In this document: positions 44,941 through 52,832 of the stretch, in pieces
Position numbering within the stretch: position 1 is the stretch's first letter
Layout of the letters: each line of letters opens with the position of its first letter
Source: CAVPLM01 sp963713545
GTDB lineage: Bacteria; Actinomycetota; Thermoleophilia; RBG-16-64-13
DNA length: 64,000 bases
Assembly: GCA_963713545.1 (NCBI GenBank)
Contig: CAVQME010000002.1
Coordinates: 248,001-312,000 of the forward strand
Direction: 5' to 3'
Notes under the pieces: generated by a model
What the model was told of the DNA's origin: nothing
Seen by the model: only the letters and a program-made list of their open reading frames with translations
Database searches by the model: none
Translations under genes and position numbers: made by a program

Positions 44941-45159
44941 CTAGACCGGCCTGAGAATCGGGCGACCTTCCTCCTCGGCGAGCACGGAGACCCCACCGCA
45001 CAGCCCACATTCGTAGCGCTCGCCCACCTTACCGGCAAGCCCTACGTGAACCACCACGTGGCAATGCGGACAACGGGCGTCGACATCCGGCTCCCCGCCC
45101 TGCAGGGCCACTTTCTCATCTACGACCTGCCACAAAGGGTCATATTTCTTCTTGGCCAC
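44941..45159 (-). CDS. small zinc-ribbon protein
   Basis: 72 aa. CPHC and CGLC pairs, 20-odd residues apart, form a likely zinc ribbon; the N-terminus is KKKYDPLWQVVDEKV. Not recognised further. GTG at 45159 with GGAGG four bases upstream; a longer frame would add 43 Arg-rich residues. Convergent with the deacetylase gene, divergent from lipB. Confidence 0.65.
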   Translation of the reverse strand: MAKKKYDPLWQVVDEKVALQGGEPDVDARCPHCHVVVHVGLAGKVGERYECGLCGGVSVLAEEEGRPILRPV

Positions 45160-45300
45160 CGATCCTCCAAGGCTCCGGCACGCGCAGGTCGGTCTCGACC
45201 GCCGCTCGCTGCTGTATCTTGACCACGTAGGTTCTATCGGCCGCGCTAAGCGGGCTCTCGGAGCGAGTCTCTCACACCGGGGCGGCACGGCTCAAGGCCG

Positions 45301-46100
45301 ATGGATCTGAGAAGCGGTGGCGAACGCATGGAGGCAAGCACGAGCGTCCATGACCCAACATCGATCGACGGAGGGGCCACGGAGCCTGGCAGTCTCGGGC
45401 TGGCCGTGGACGCACTTCCCGTGTTCGACCTCGGCATCGCTCCGTACGAGCCGGTCCAAGGCCTGCAGGCCCGCCTGCGCCGAGCGGTAGCCGCGAAGGC
45501 GTTGCCGGGCGTCGTCCTGCTGCTGGAGCACGAGCCGGTCATCACCCTCGGGAGCCGGGGCGCACTGGAGGACCTGTGCGATCCCGAACGGATCGAGGGC
45601 CAAAACATCCCGGTGATCGCTTCGGAGAGAGGCGGCCAGGCCACCCTGCATGCCCCAGGGCAGCTGGTCAGCTATCTGATCGTACCCATCCCGCGCAGAG
45701 ACCTGCGGCGGCTCGTGCACAACCTCGAGGAGGTCCTGGTCGTCCTCCTGGCCGAGCCTCGGCATCGCCGCCCAACGGCGCGAAGGCCGGCCGGGATTGT
45801 ACGTGCAACGGGGACAAGATCGCTTCGGTCGGGTTGCGCTGCCATAAATGGGTGGCAAGCCACGGGACATCGCTCAACGTCGATATCGACCTCAGCCTGT
45901 TCGACCTGATCGTGTCGTGCGGAGAACCTGGGCTGCGCCAGACAAGCATGGAAGCCGTCACCGGCCGCACGTACCCCATGGCCCTCGTCAAGGAGCTGTA
46001 TCTGGCGGCGGCGACGCGCGTGTTCGGGTGGCCACTCGCGCCCCCGCGGGCGATCCCCCATACGCGTGTGGAAGCGGAACTCGGGCTTGAGGAGGCGTAG
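45301..46100 (+). pseudogene. lipB: octanoyl-ACP:protein N-octanoyltransferase, frameshifted twice
   Basis: Attaches octanoate to lipoyl domains, first step of lipoate synthesis. The frame begins MDLRSGGERMEAST (a second ATG at 45328) and shows EHEPVITLGSRG and RGGQATLHAPGQLVSYLIVP. It then breaks at CC 45757-45758 and again at GGGG 45810-45813. With one base removed at each, the protein reads on as LLAELGIAAQRREGRPGLYV then QRDKIASVGLRCHKWVASHG and the Cys motif VSCGE, a normal LipB to residue about 264. Either two sequencing errors or a recently broken gene. Confidence 0.8.
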
Positions 46101-46132
46101 GCTCCGAGCTGACCGAAGGCGGGACTTCGGCA

Positions 46133-46165
46133 GGCCCGGCGATCGCCCGAGCGGCCCGGCGATCG
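46133..46165. repeat. 13-bp direct repeat downstream of tRNA-Arg
   Basis: GGCCCGGCGATCG at 46133-46145 and 46153-46165, in the 100 bases between lipB and the tRNA. It lies on the 3' side of the tRNA; function unknown. Confidence 0.5.
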
Positions 46166-46203
46166 GCTGCGCCGACTCGGACCACACCCGGGTGCAGGCG
46201 GAG

Positions 46204-46276
46204 TGCCCACGGCAGGATTCGAACCTGCGGCACCTGGCTCCGGAGGCCAGTGCTCTATCCCCTGAGCTACGTGGGC
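46204..46276 (-). tRNA. tRNA-Arg(CCG)
   Basis: 73 nt. Acceptor GCCCACG / CGTGGGC, D-stem GCTC / GAGC, anticodon stem CTGGC / GCCAG around loop CTCCGGA (anticodon CCG, reads CGG), T-arm GCAGG TTCGAAT CCTGC, discriminator A. CCA is not encoded. Lies 116 bases after the RNase Z gene on the same strand. Confidence 0.97.
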
Positions 46277-46392
46277 GCGATGAGGGCGGCCGGCTTACCG
46301 GCACCAGCCGCGTGGCGACCGAGTGGCCAGCGACAGCCACCTGGTGGCTGGCCCTTCGGCCTGCTGCTTTCCCGGCCGATGGCGAGGGGCCA

Positions 46393-47328
46393 TTATACCC
46401 GCTCGAGCCGGGGACTGCCCTTCTCGGGGAAGGGTACGACGAGAGTGTCGAGATCCCGAGGCAACAACGCGCCCGGGAACACCGCCCGGGCTTCATCGCG
46501 TAGCTCGCGCCAGTGATGGCGCGAGCTCGTGTGCGTCAAGACCAGCGTCCCCACGTCGGCGGCCCGGGCCACCTCCGCCGCCTCCCGCGCGGTGGAATGG
46601 CCGGTCTCCAAGGCCCGCTCCTGCTCGGAGTCGCCGTACGTCGAATCGTGAACCAGCACCGAAGCCTCCCGAGCCAACTCGATCACCGCGGACGAAGGCC
46701 GGGTGTCCCCCGTTACCACCACCTTGCGCCCTCGCCGGGAGGGCTCCATCACCTCCTCGGGCCTCACTTCCCGGCCTTCGGCAGTGACCACGGCCTCGCC
46801 GCGCTGCAGGCGGCCGAAATCGGGTCCCGGGGTGACCCCCAATCCCACCGCCGTTTCGGGGTGGAACAGCCCCGGCCGGGGTCCCTCTTCCAGGCACCAG
46901 GCAAGGCCGGGCAGACCGTGCTCGGTCGGAGCCGTCACGAGGCGGTAGTCCTCCGTCTCCAGGACCGCTCCCGCGCGGACTTCCTCCGGCAGGAAGGGGA
47001 AGCGTGGCCTGCCCACGATGCGCTCGGTCTCCCTCAACACCTCATACAGACCTTCGGGGCCGAAGAGCACCAGCGGCTCCTCCCTGCCGAGAAGACTCCA
47101 CGTTTTGAGCAGTCCCGGAAGACCGAGATAGTGATCTCCATGCAGGTGGCTGAGAAGTATCAGTCCGATCTTGGCGAGCCCCGCCGAGCGCATGAGCTGT
47201 CTTTGCGTACCCTCACCGCAGTCGACGAGGATACGCTCACCTCCCCGGATAATGAGCAACGCCGGAGAACCTCTGTCCACCGTCGGGGTGGCTCCGGAGG
47301 TCCCCAGGAACACCAGGTGCAGGTCCAA
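46393..47328 (-). CDS. rnz: ribonuclease Z
   Basis: 311 aa. Makes the 3' end of CCA-less tRNA precursors. Metallo-beta-lactamase motif HLHGDH, VDCGEGTQRQLMRS near the N-terminus, TEHGLPGLAW, VTGDTRPS, HDSTYG and LTHTSSRH. Normal length. TTG start with GAGGG six bases upstream. Confidence 0.95.
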   Translation of the reverse strand: MDLHLVFLGTSGATPTVDRGSPALLIIRGGERILVDCGEGTQRQLMRSAGLAKIGLILLSHLHGDHYLGLPGLLKTWSLLGREEPLVLFGPEGLYEVLRETERIVGRPRFPFLPEEVRAGAVLETEDYRLVTAPTEHGLPGLAWCLEEGPRPGLFHPETAVGLGVTPGPDFGRLQRGEAVVTAEGREVRPEEVMEPSRRGRKVVVTGDTRPSSAVIELAREASVLVHDSTYGDSEQERALETGHSTAREAAEVARAADVGTLVLTHTSSRHHWRELRDEARAVFPGALLPRDLDTLVVPFPEKGSPRLERV

Positions 47329-47340
47329 GTTGGGCCCTCG

Positions 47341-47802
47341 TCAGTCTCGAGGGTGGGAGCGGCGGTCGGAAGAGGGCTTGGCTGTGAGACGGATCGTATC
47401 GTCGGAAGGAGCAGCCGGATGCTGAAAGAAGGTGGGATTGCAGCAGTTTCCGCCGGCAGACGGTGAGCTGTACGCCTGTTCGATAGTCACCCGGCAGTGA
47501 GGACGGGGCGCGTGACTGACCCTGATGAGCCCATAGGGATCGCTCCCGTAGCCGGCAAGGCCCTTGTCGTTCACGAACGCAGCCAGGTCGAGTTCAGGCA
47601 GAAACACCTTGTGCAGGCAGCCGAAGTATGTCGTCTCCCCGTCTTCGTAGGAATAGATGAACGCGCACTTGGACTTGAGGCACCGCCACGGCGAGACCAC
47701 CCGCTCGCAGATGACCTCGCACTCCCGGCATTCCAGCCGCAGTCGCCGGCGCCGGATCCTCCAGACGGCAGCTTCGTCGGTCCGCTTGTTCGTACTCTCC
47801 AT
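47341..47802 (-). CDS. Cys-rich hypothetical protein
   Basis: 153 aa, no family recognised. N-terminal Arg-rich helix, then CREC (25-28) and three further Cys (C32, C41, C46) in a short space (...ECEVICERVVSPWRCLKSKCAFIY), then an aromatic segment YSYEDGETTYFGCLHKVFLPELD, and a Pro/Ser-rich end with CC. The Cys pattern suggests metal or Fe-S binding. ATG; minus-strand TATACT lies about 8 bases upstream, so it may be leaderless. Sits between the pilin genes and rnz. Confidence 0.65.
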   Translation of the reverse strand: MESTNKRTDEAAVWRIRRRRLRLECRECEVICERVVSPWRCLKSKCAFIYSYEDGETTYFGCLHKVFLPELDLAAFVNDKGLAGYGSDPYGLIRVSHAPRPHCRVTIEQAYSSPSAGGNCCNPTFFQHPAAPSDDTIRLTAKPSSDRRSHPRD

Positions 47803-47809
47803 GACAAGA

Positions 47810-47815
47810 AGTATA
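47810..47815 (-). promoter_or_regulatory. -10 box for the Cys-rich gene
   Basis: Minus-strand TATACT at a distance that would put the RNA start at or next to the ATG at 47802. No ribosome-binding site and no clear -35. Confidence 0.35.
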
Positions 47816-47826
47816 CCGTCCGCCGC

Positions 47827-48264
47827 CTATTCCATACCCTCCTCGCGCGTGCCTGGGACCAGCCGCACCCGACACAGCGAGCGATCGGTGGCCCAACGAA
47901 GGATCGTCTGGTAGAAGAGCACGCGCCCGGTCTCTCCCGCATCGAAGGTCTCACTCGCGAACACAGCCCCGTGCACAGTCGTCCCGTCCAGAAGGATATC
48001 GCCGTCGTCGACCACCAACACGCCGTAGACGTCGCCCCTCGCTCGCGCGTCGAGGGTCGTACCGCCGGTAACGAGCACCAGACAGGGCGAATCGGGCGCC
48101 AAGCCGCCTGAGTCAGGAGGCAGGACCACCGTACGCCCGGCGGTGCCCGTCATCACCGTGACGCCGGGGCCGGGAGCGACAGCGTCCGCGGCAGCCAGGG
48201 CACGCCACCCGGGATCGAGCCGCCACGGGTCATCGAGCCTCACGAGCGAGCAGCCTTCTCCCAC
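47827..48264 (-). CDS. C-terminal part of a PilX-like prepilin protein
   Basis: 145 aa from GTG at 48264, with no good Shine-Dalgarno. It has no signal or membrane segment of its own. The sequence resembles the C-terminal part of a PilX-type protein: GGTTLDARARGDVYGVLVVDDGDILLDGTTVHGAVFA, ending ILRWATDRSLCRVRLVPGTR. Its frame is open upstream through GYLRVIPPEPIVGEGC, just where the preceding prepilin gene stops in another frame. Probably one gene with that ORF, separated by a frame change in a Gly-rich linker around 48285-48310. Confidence 0.5.
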   Translation of the reverse strand: MGEGCSLVRLDDPWRLDPGWRALAAADAVAPGPGVTVMTGTAGRTVVLPPDSGGLAPDSPCLVLVTGGTTLDARARGDVYGVLVVDDGDILLDGTTVHGAVFASETFDAGETGRVLFYQTILRWATDRSLCRVRLVPGTREEGME

Positions 48265-48836
48265 GATAGGCTCGGGAGGGATGACCCGAAGGTATCCGAC
48301 GCGCCGGCGCCGGCGCCGGTCCCGGGTCCGGATGCGTCCGTGCCATCCCCGGTGCCCCCGGGTGTCGCGCCCGAGTCGATCCCCAGCCAGGGTGACTCCC
48401 GACCTGCGGCGACCGTAACAGTTCCGGCAACAAGCGCCGCCAGGGGCAGATCGACTCCGTCCCTGCCTTTCTCGAGCCAGGCCGATGTCATCAGACGCGA
48501 AGCCGTTGGGGCATGCCGAGCGGTCGCCTTCATCACCCAGCCTTCACTGTCGGGCAGTTCGGCGATGCGTCCCTCTACCGGCTTGGGTTCGGTCTTCACG
48601 ACCGTCCAGGGCAGGGTCTCCCAACTCGCGAGCGCTTGTTGGCGCAACAACCTCAGAGCCTCATCTCTCTCGGTCAGGCGCGCCCGGCCCGAAGATTCAT
48701 CCGCCACGGCCCTCTGCGCACACAAGACCACTGTCGACAGAGCCTGGAGCGACACGGCTATCGCCAGGCAGGCGAACAGCACCAGTATCAAGATCGATCC
48801 AGCCTCTGACCCGGGCGCCGGGACCCGCCGTCTCAT
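48240..48836 (-). CDS. PilX-like prepilin protein, N-terminal part
   Basis: 198 aa. Type III signal ending ...SEAG (13) before SILILVLFACLAIAVSLQAL, without Glu at +5, as in PilX. The globular part ends in a Gly/Thr/Ala-rich stretch and then an apparent frame end (TFGSSLPSLSWEKAARS). It overlaps the next ORF, which continues the fold in the -1 frame. ATGA overlap with the PilW-like gene upstream. Confidence 0.6.
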   Translation of the reverse strand: MRRRVPAPGSEAGSILILVLFACLAIAVSLQALSTVVLCAQRAVADESSGRARLTERDEALRLLRQQALASWETLPWTVVKTEPKPVEGRIAELPDSEGWVMKATARHAPTASRLMTSAWLEKGRDGVDLPLAALVAGTVTVAAGRESPWLGIDSGATPGGTGDGTDASGPGTGAGAGASDTFGSSLPSLSWEKAARS

Positions 48837-49465
48837 CGACCCACCCTGGCTTCCGAGACTACCCGGACTGCCGAACGAGTCCCTTCAGTCCCCGCTTGCA
48901 GGTCGAGCACCACTCCCTCGATGGCGGCAAGATCCGCCTCGCTGCCGGGGGTAACCTGTGAGGTCCCGTCGACGATATACGAGAACGCGCTCCCACTCTG
49001 CACACCCTCGAGCATTGTCTTGTTGTCGCGATAGGCCGAGCTCGCCAGCGCGTCCGTCCGTGTCGACGGACACGGTCCCCACCGACGCATGAGAGAACCG
49101 CGGATGATCTCCCACTCCACCACGATCGGGTCAGCCCCGCCTGCAGATCGGGTGACGAAAACCACCCGCGACTCGTCTGCCGCCACTATCGGGGCGCTCA
49201 GGCCGAACGGACAGCCGGCTGCGCTCGCGAGTCTGAGGTCTCGTTCAAAGCGACTCACGGCCACTCGCCCCTGCAGGAAACGCACGGTCTGATCGGCCTC
49301 TTGGACGCTGCCGGTCTGAAGGGATATCCACAGGGGCGCCACCGCCAGGGCTAGGATCACCGCTAGCAAGAGCCCAAGCACTAGTTCGATCAGCGTGAAC
49401 CCGGACTCATCAGGCTCGGCCGCCTTGGGCCCAGCCGGAGACTCAGAAGTAGACGTCGAGACCAC
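48833..49465 (-). CDS. PilW-like prepilin protein (module 2)
   Basis: 210 aa. Leader of 22 residues ending ESG, then FTLIELVLGLLLAVILALAV: prepilin-peptidase site and Glu at +5. C-terminal domain with a Cys pair. GTG at 49465 with GGAGG upstream. Overlaps the PilV-like gene by 23 bases. Confidence 0.82.
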   Translation of the reverse strand: MVSTSTSESPAGPKAAEPDESGFTLIELVLGLLLAVILALAVAPLWISLQTGSVQEADQTVRFLQGRVAVSRFERDLRLASAAGCPFGLSAPIVAADESRVVFVTRSAGGADPIVVEWEIIRGSLMRRWGPCPSTRTDALASSAYRDNKTMLEGVQSGSAFSYIVDGTSQVTPGSEADLAAIEGVVLDLQAGTEGTRSAVRVVSEARVGR

Positions 49466-50177
49466 GGCCCTCCTCCGCCTTCCATGATTGTCTGCGCCCG
49501 TCCAGGTCGATTGCGGAAATGCCGGGGCTGGCAGCAGGGAGAAGGAAGGGCAGACCCGGGGGATCCGCCTCGGGCGGCACTGCCGTCCACGACGGCCGAA
49601 GAGCCGGGTTGGCCAGGGCCGGGACATGGGCGACCGTCTCCCCGCTCATGCCGCTTCCGACCGAGTCCGAGAGCACGGAAAGACCGTCGGCTAGCGGAAC
49701 GACCAGCCGCCATGGTGGTCCCCAGGCTCCATCGCTGCTTCGCACTCGAACCAACAGTTCGCCGCCGATGACAGCAGCCAAGGCAGGTGCCCCCACCCGG
49801 ATGGCGCCATCATCACCCGGTGCCCATTCGCCCAAGAACCAGCCTTCGGCCCAAAGACCGGCGACGAGGCCTTCGGCGCCCCTCGCTTCTGTACCTCCCA
49901 GCTTTTCCGTCTGTATGTGGAGGGTGGGTCCCGGCCGCCACCAAGCCGACGACACCGCGGCACCCCATTCCCAGGCTTCCCCTGCCTTGAATCCACCTTC
50001 TGAACCCGAGGCATCGATTCCCGGCTCCCTGATTCCGTCGGCCGCCCGAGCGGCAGACAGGACCCCTCCGACAAGTGGCACAACCAACACTGTCAACAAC
50101 ACCACGGCCATCAGCACTTCGATAAGCACCAGGCCGGCGCTGCCGTACAGGCTCTTGCTTCCTGGGAGCCCGCTCAT
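49443..50177 (-). CDS. PilV-like prepilin protein (module 2)
   Basis: 244 aa. Leader of 15 residues ending SAG, then LVLIEVLMAVVLLTVLVVPL, so Glu at +5 is kept although the +1 residue is Leu instead of Phe. The rest is a Trp-rich globular domain. Overlaps the FimT-like gene by four bases. Confidence 0.75.
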   Translation of the reverse strand: MSGLPGSKSLYGSAGLVLIEVLMAVVLLTVLVVPLVGGVLSAARAADGIREPGIDASGSEGGFKAGEAWEWGAAVSSAWWRPGPTLHIQTEKLGGTEARGAEGLVAGLWAEGWFLGEWAPGDDGAIRVGAPALAAVIGGELLVRVRSSDGAWGPPWRLVVPLADGLSVLSDSVGSGMSGETVAHVPALANPALRPSWTAVPPEADPPGLPFLLPAASPGISAIDLDGRRQSWKAEEGRGLDVYF

Positions 50178-50689
50178 GGCCCCACCTCGACGAGAGTCCT
50201 GCTAGTAAGCCCGCTTTCGGGGCGAACCACTACCCGGTAGCTCCCTCCATAGGCGTCGAAATAGATAGATCCGCCCCCGTCGGGTGATGCGAGGGCTCCG
50301 GTGAACGAGACCGCCACTGCTCCCTCGCTCTCGCGCCACCGCGCCAGATTGGTGCGCACGGAGACCACCGGCGCCGCAGGACCCAGATCGCCACCACAGA
50401 GCCTCAGATCGTGAGAAAGGGCCAGGGTCCCGGAATCGTACTTGGCCTCGGTGGAACCCCCATGCCAGAGCACCCCTATCTGAGCCCACGTAGCTGCCGC
50501 CTGCCAGCTCTGCGCGGCCCCTCTCGCCTCTTGCGTGCGGAGCCCGTGAGTGAGCGACACAGTTCCGGCCACGAGACAGATGCCGAGCACCGCGACGACG
50601 AGCAGGAGTTCGATCAGGCTGTAGCCCCGCGAGTCCTCAGGGAGGGATCGTCTACTGGAGCGAACCTTCGAGAAGATGAGTGTTCCCAT
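50174..50689 (-). CDS. FimT/GspH-like prepilin protein
   Basis: 171 aa. Leader of 22 residues ending SRG, then YSLIELLLVVAVLGICLVAG. A minor pseudopilin of the FimT/GspH type. First gene of module 2; 136 bases after the second major pilin. The gap (50690-50825) shows no clear promoter. Confidence 0.8.
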   Translation of the reverse strand: MGTLIFSKVRSSRRSLPEDSRGYSLIELLLVVAVLGICLVAGTVSLTHGLRTQEARGAAQSWQAAATWAQIGVLWHGGSTEAKYDSGTLALSHDLRLCGGDLGPAAPVVSVRTNLARWRESEGAVAVSFTGALASPDGGGSIYFDAYGGSYRVVVRPESGLTSRTLVEVGP

Positions 50690-50825
50690 AGCCGAAAGGC
50701 TACCGGAGCGGCGGAGCCAGAGGGACGGACTAAGGTATGAACTTGGTGGGTTATCCTGACCGAGCCCCGGCGGACAACGGTAGTCGTCGGACTATTGGCA
50801 GCCAGGCTTGCGGATAATCGCCCGG

Positions 50826-51368
50826 CTACCAGCCGATCTCGGCACTCCCGTCTACCACCTTGACCTTCACGTATCCTGTTTCCGCAAGGTCCACCGTGTC
50901 GACCTGTATCCCAAACCAGTTTCCGCTTGCGCTCCGGCTGGCTACGTCGACCACCGTATCCGACTCGAGACTGAAAGCGATTTCGTTGCGCGCGGCTTCC
51001 GCGACCACCGCAGGACTGATGCCCGGCGGGCTTGTGCTCACCAAGTCCCCACCATTGTCTACCCAAACGAAAGACGTCTCGAGTGACTCGAGCATCTCCT
51101 CGGTGATCTCGGCGTACCCGCCAGTATCCACGAAAGCGGTCTGCATGGCCGTGAGGGCGTTACGGACAAGAGTGTAGGCCGCGGTGTCCTGCGCCTTCTC
51201 GCGCTGGCCAAAGAAGGTAGGGATGGCGATCGCCGCCAGGACGGCGATAATGATGATCACCACCAGAAGCTCGATGAGAGTGAAGCCCGCGTTTCTTCTC
51301 GCTCCTGTGAAGACGAGTTTCCTCATGCTCGCCTTCTTGCCGACCCTGAATGCGGTCAGGATATTCAC
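50826..51368 (-). CDS. major-type type IV pilin (second copy)
   Basis: 180 aa. Leader up to Gly28, then FTLIELLVVIIIIAVLAAIAIPTFFGQREKAQDTA; N-terminal helix nearly identical to the other pilin, C-terminal domain quite different. GTG at 51368 with GGAGG seven bases upstream; ATG at 51326 (leader of 14) with GAAGG is also possible. Co-transcribed with the TPR lipoprotein. Confidence 0.9.
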   Translation of the reverse strand: MNILTAFRVGKKASMRKLVFTGARRNAGFTLIELLVVIIIIAVLAAIAIPTFFGQREKAQDTAAYTLVRNALTAMQTAFVDTGGYAEITEEMLESLETSFVWVDNGGDLVSTSPPGISPAVVAEAARNEIAFSLESDTVVDVASRSASGNWFGIQVDTVDLAETGYVKVKVVDGSAEIGW

Positions 51369-51382
51369 AGTAGATCCTCCGT

Positions 51383-52042
51383 CTATAGTGCGTTCTGGAC
51401 GGCCGCAAGACGGACTTCTGCCGCCTCGCCATCTCGTCCGGTCGACTCGAGCAACTCCGCCAAAACCCTATAGGCAAACCCGTATTGCCTATCGGCCTCT
51501 ATGGCTAAGCGCAAGTAGCACTCGGCCGCTTCTGCCTGGCCGGCGACGATCTGCGCTTGAGCCACAAAGGTCAGGTTCTTGGCGCTGGGCACCAGAGCCG
51601 CAGCTTCGGAAAGCACCCAAACCGCGTCCGCGGGGCGGTTCTGATGATTCAGGTAGTTGAAGCCAAGCTCGGTCCGGGTCTGAGCGTCAGCTGGGTCAAG
51701 AGCGACGATACGCTCCTGCACTCTCAGTGCCTCGTCATACCGTTGTAGCGTGAGCAGGCTGACAGCCAGGCCGTTGAGAGCGGGCAGATCGTCGGGGTGG
51801 CGGCGAATCACTTCTCGATAGGCTGCTACGGCCCCAGAGGCGTCCCCATTTGCTTCCAGCAGCCGGGCCTCTTCCAGACGGTCACTGCACCCCAGCGAGA
51901 AAACCAAGGTCAGACCGACCGCCAAGAGCATCGCAAGCCGCCAGCCAGAGCGGGTTCGCGCCCCCGACAGGCTAGGGGGCAGCGACGATAGGTCGCTGCC
52001 CCCTGAAGAACGCTCACGATCGTCACGATCGAATGGGCTCAT
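51383..52042 (-). CDS. TPR-repeat lipoprotein
   Basis: 219 aa. Long basic/Ser N-terminus, signal peptide with lipobox SLGC (Cys52), then about four tetratricopeptide repeats (GDASGAVAAYREVIRRHPDDLPALNGLAVSLL ...). Lies between two pilin genes, with 20 and 14 bases of spacing, so it is in their operon. May play the part of a PilF/TgL-like pilotin or assembly factor in this envelope; this is inference. Confidence 0.8.
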   Translation of the reverse strand: MSPFDRDDRERSSGGSDLSSLPPSLSGARTRSGWRLAMLLAVGLTLVFSLGCSDRLEEARLLEANGDASGAVAAYREVIRRHPDDLPALNGLAVSLLTLQRYDEALRVQERIVALDPADAQTRTELGFNYLNHQNRPADAVWVLSEAAALVPSAKNLTFVAQAQIVAGQAEAAECYLRLAIEADRQYGFAYRVLAELLESTGRDGEAAEVRLAAVQNAL

Positions 52043-52062
52043 AGGGAGTACCCATCGGCGTT

Positions 52063-52533
52063 CTACCAGCCTTCGGTGACGGTCCCATCATCAGCGATGA
52101 CATTATAGGTCGTGCCTCCGCCGGCACCTTTGTCGACCACAACTCCGAACCCCTTGCCAGACTGCGACAACGCTCCCATCTCATAAGTGTCGGCAGCTTG
52201 GGGATCGAAGTCCACTTCGTTTCCCTGGGCATCGGCCGCAGGGGCGGTTCCGCAGCCCGCTGTTTCGGTGAAGTCGAGCGACGGCTCAATTTCTTCCAGG
52301 ATGGTCTCGTCCACTGCACTGAAGTCGCGGGTGTCAACGTAGGCGGATTCCATGGCTGTCATAGCGTTGCGGACCAGGGACTTGGCAGCTGCGTCCTGAG
52401 CCTTCTGGCGCTGGCCGAGGAAGGTCGGGATGGCGATCGCCGCCAGGATGGCGATGATGATGATCACCACCAGGAGTTCGATGAGGGTGAAGCCCTTTTC
52501 CCCCCTCATCCTTTTGCGGATCAGACTCAACAT
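52063..52533 (-). CDS. pilA: major-type type IV pilin
   Basis: 156 aa. Leader of 14 residues (..RGEKG), then FTLIELLVVIIIIAILAAIAIPTFLGQRQKAQDAA: textbook type IVa pilin with Glu19. C-terminal domain has only one Cys (in TAGCGTA). ATG at 52533 with AAGGAGG seven bases upstream, the strongest ribosome site in the window. Preceded by a sigma-28-type promoter and an 88-nt leader. Confidence 0.95.
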   Translation of the reverse strand: MLSLIRKRMRGEKGFTLIELLVVIIIIAILAAIAIPTFLGQRQKAQDAAAKSLVRNAMTAMESAYVDTRDFSAVDETILEEIEPSLDFTETAGCGTAPAADAQGNEVDFDPQAADTYEMGALSQSGKGFGVVVDKGAGGGTTYNVIADDGTVTEGW

Positions 52534-52550
52534 TACTTTTCCTCCTTCTG

Positions 52551-52576
52551 CTTTGCGGGCCCTTTGCGACTTTGCG
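52551..52576 (-). repeat. three CGCAAAG repeats in the pilA leader
   Basis: Minus-strand CGCAAAG at 52570-52576, 52562-52568 and 52551-52557, directly before the ribosome-binding site. A hairpin with GGACCG / CGGTCC arms lies just upstream. Possible binding site for an RNA-binding regulator. Confidence 0.5.
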
Positions 52577-52627
52577 GACCGGGCGGTTGTCGCGGTCCGG
52601 CACACCCATGAGAGATGCGTGCTACTG

Positions 52628-52654
52628 ATATCGGCACCTTGGCGCAAGACTTTA
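52628..52654 (-). promoter_or_regulatory. sigma-28 (FliA/WhiG)-type promoter of pilA operon
   Basis: TAAAGTCT (52647-52654), 11 bases, GCCGATAT (52628-52635); the consensus is TAAAGTTT-N11-GCCGATAA. Fourteen of sixteen positions agree. Lies 95 bases upstream of the pilA ATG in the otherwise empty 52534-52832 interval. No other gene is seen in that interval. Confidence 0.75.
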
Positions 52655-52832
52655 GCGAAATGCCTACGACTTTCGACTGAGCGTGGCTGAAACGAACCGG
52701 CCCGCATCCTGGACCAGGCGCTCGAAGGACTCCGGAGAGCTGTTCCAGCCGTGTGAACGGTCCGGGGATGCCGCGCGAGGGACATCGCAGGCGGGGCGGA
52801 TCTGATAGGAAACCCGATCTGCGCCAGCGAAT

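Noticed and set aside
45160..45260. 28-aa minus-strand ORF upstream of the zinc-ribbon gene
   Set aside because: GTG start without ribosome site, overlaps the next start; too short to support.
45301..46100. Programmed +1 frameshifting in lipB and miaA
   Set aside because: No shared slippery codon or stop context at the six sites; they share only C/G homopolymers, which fits indel error or slippage better.
52534..52621. c-di-GMP (GEMM) riboswitch before pilA
   Set aside because: GCAAAG repeats recall part of the motif, but the other conserved parts (GGTAG..GGGGTTACCG) are missing.
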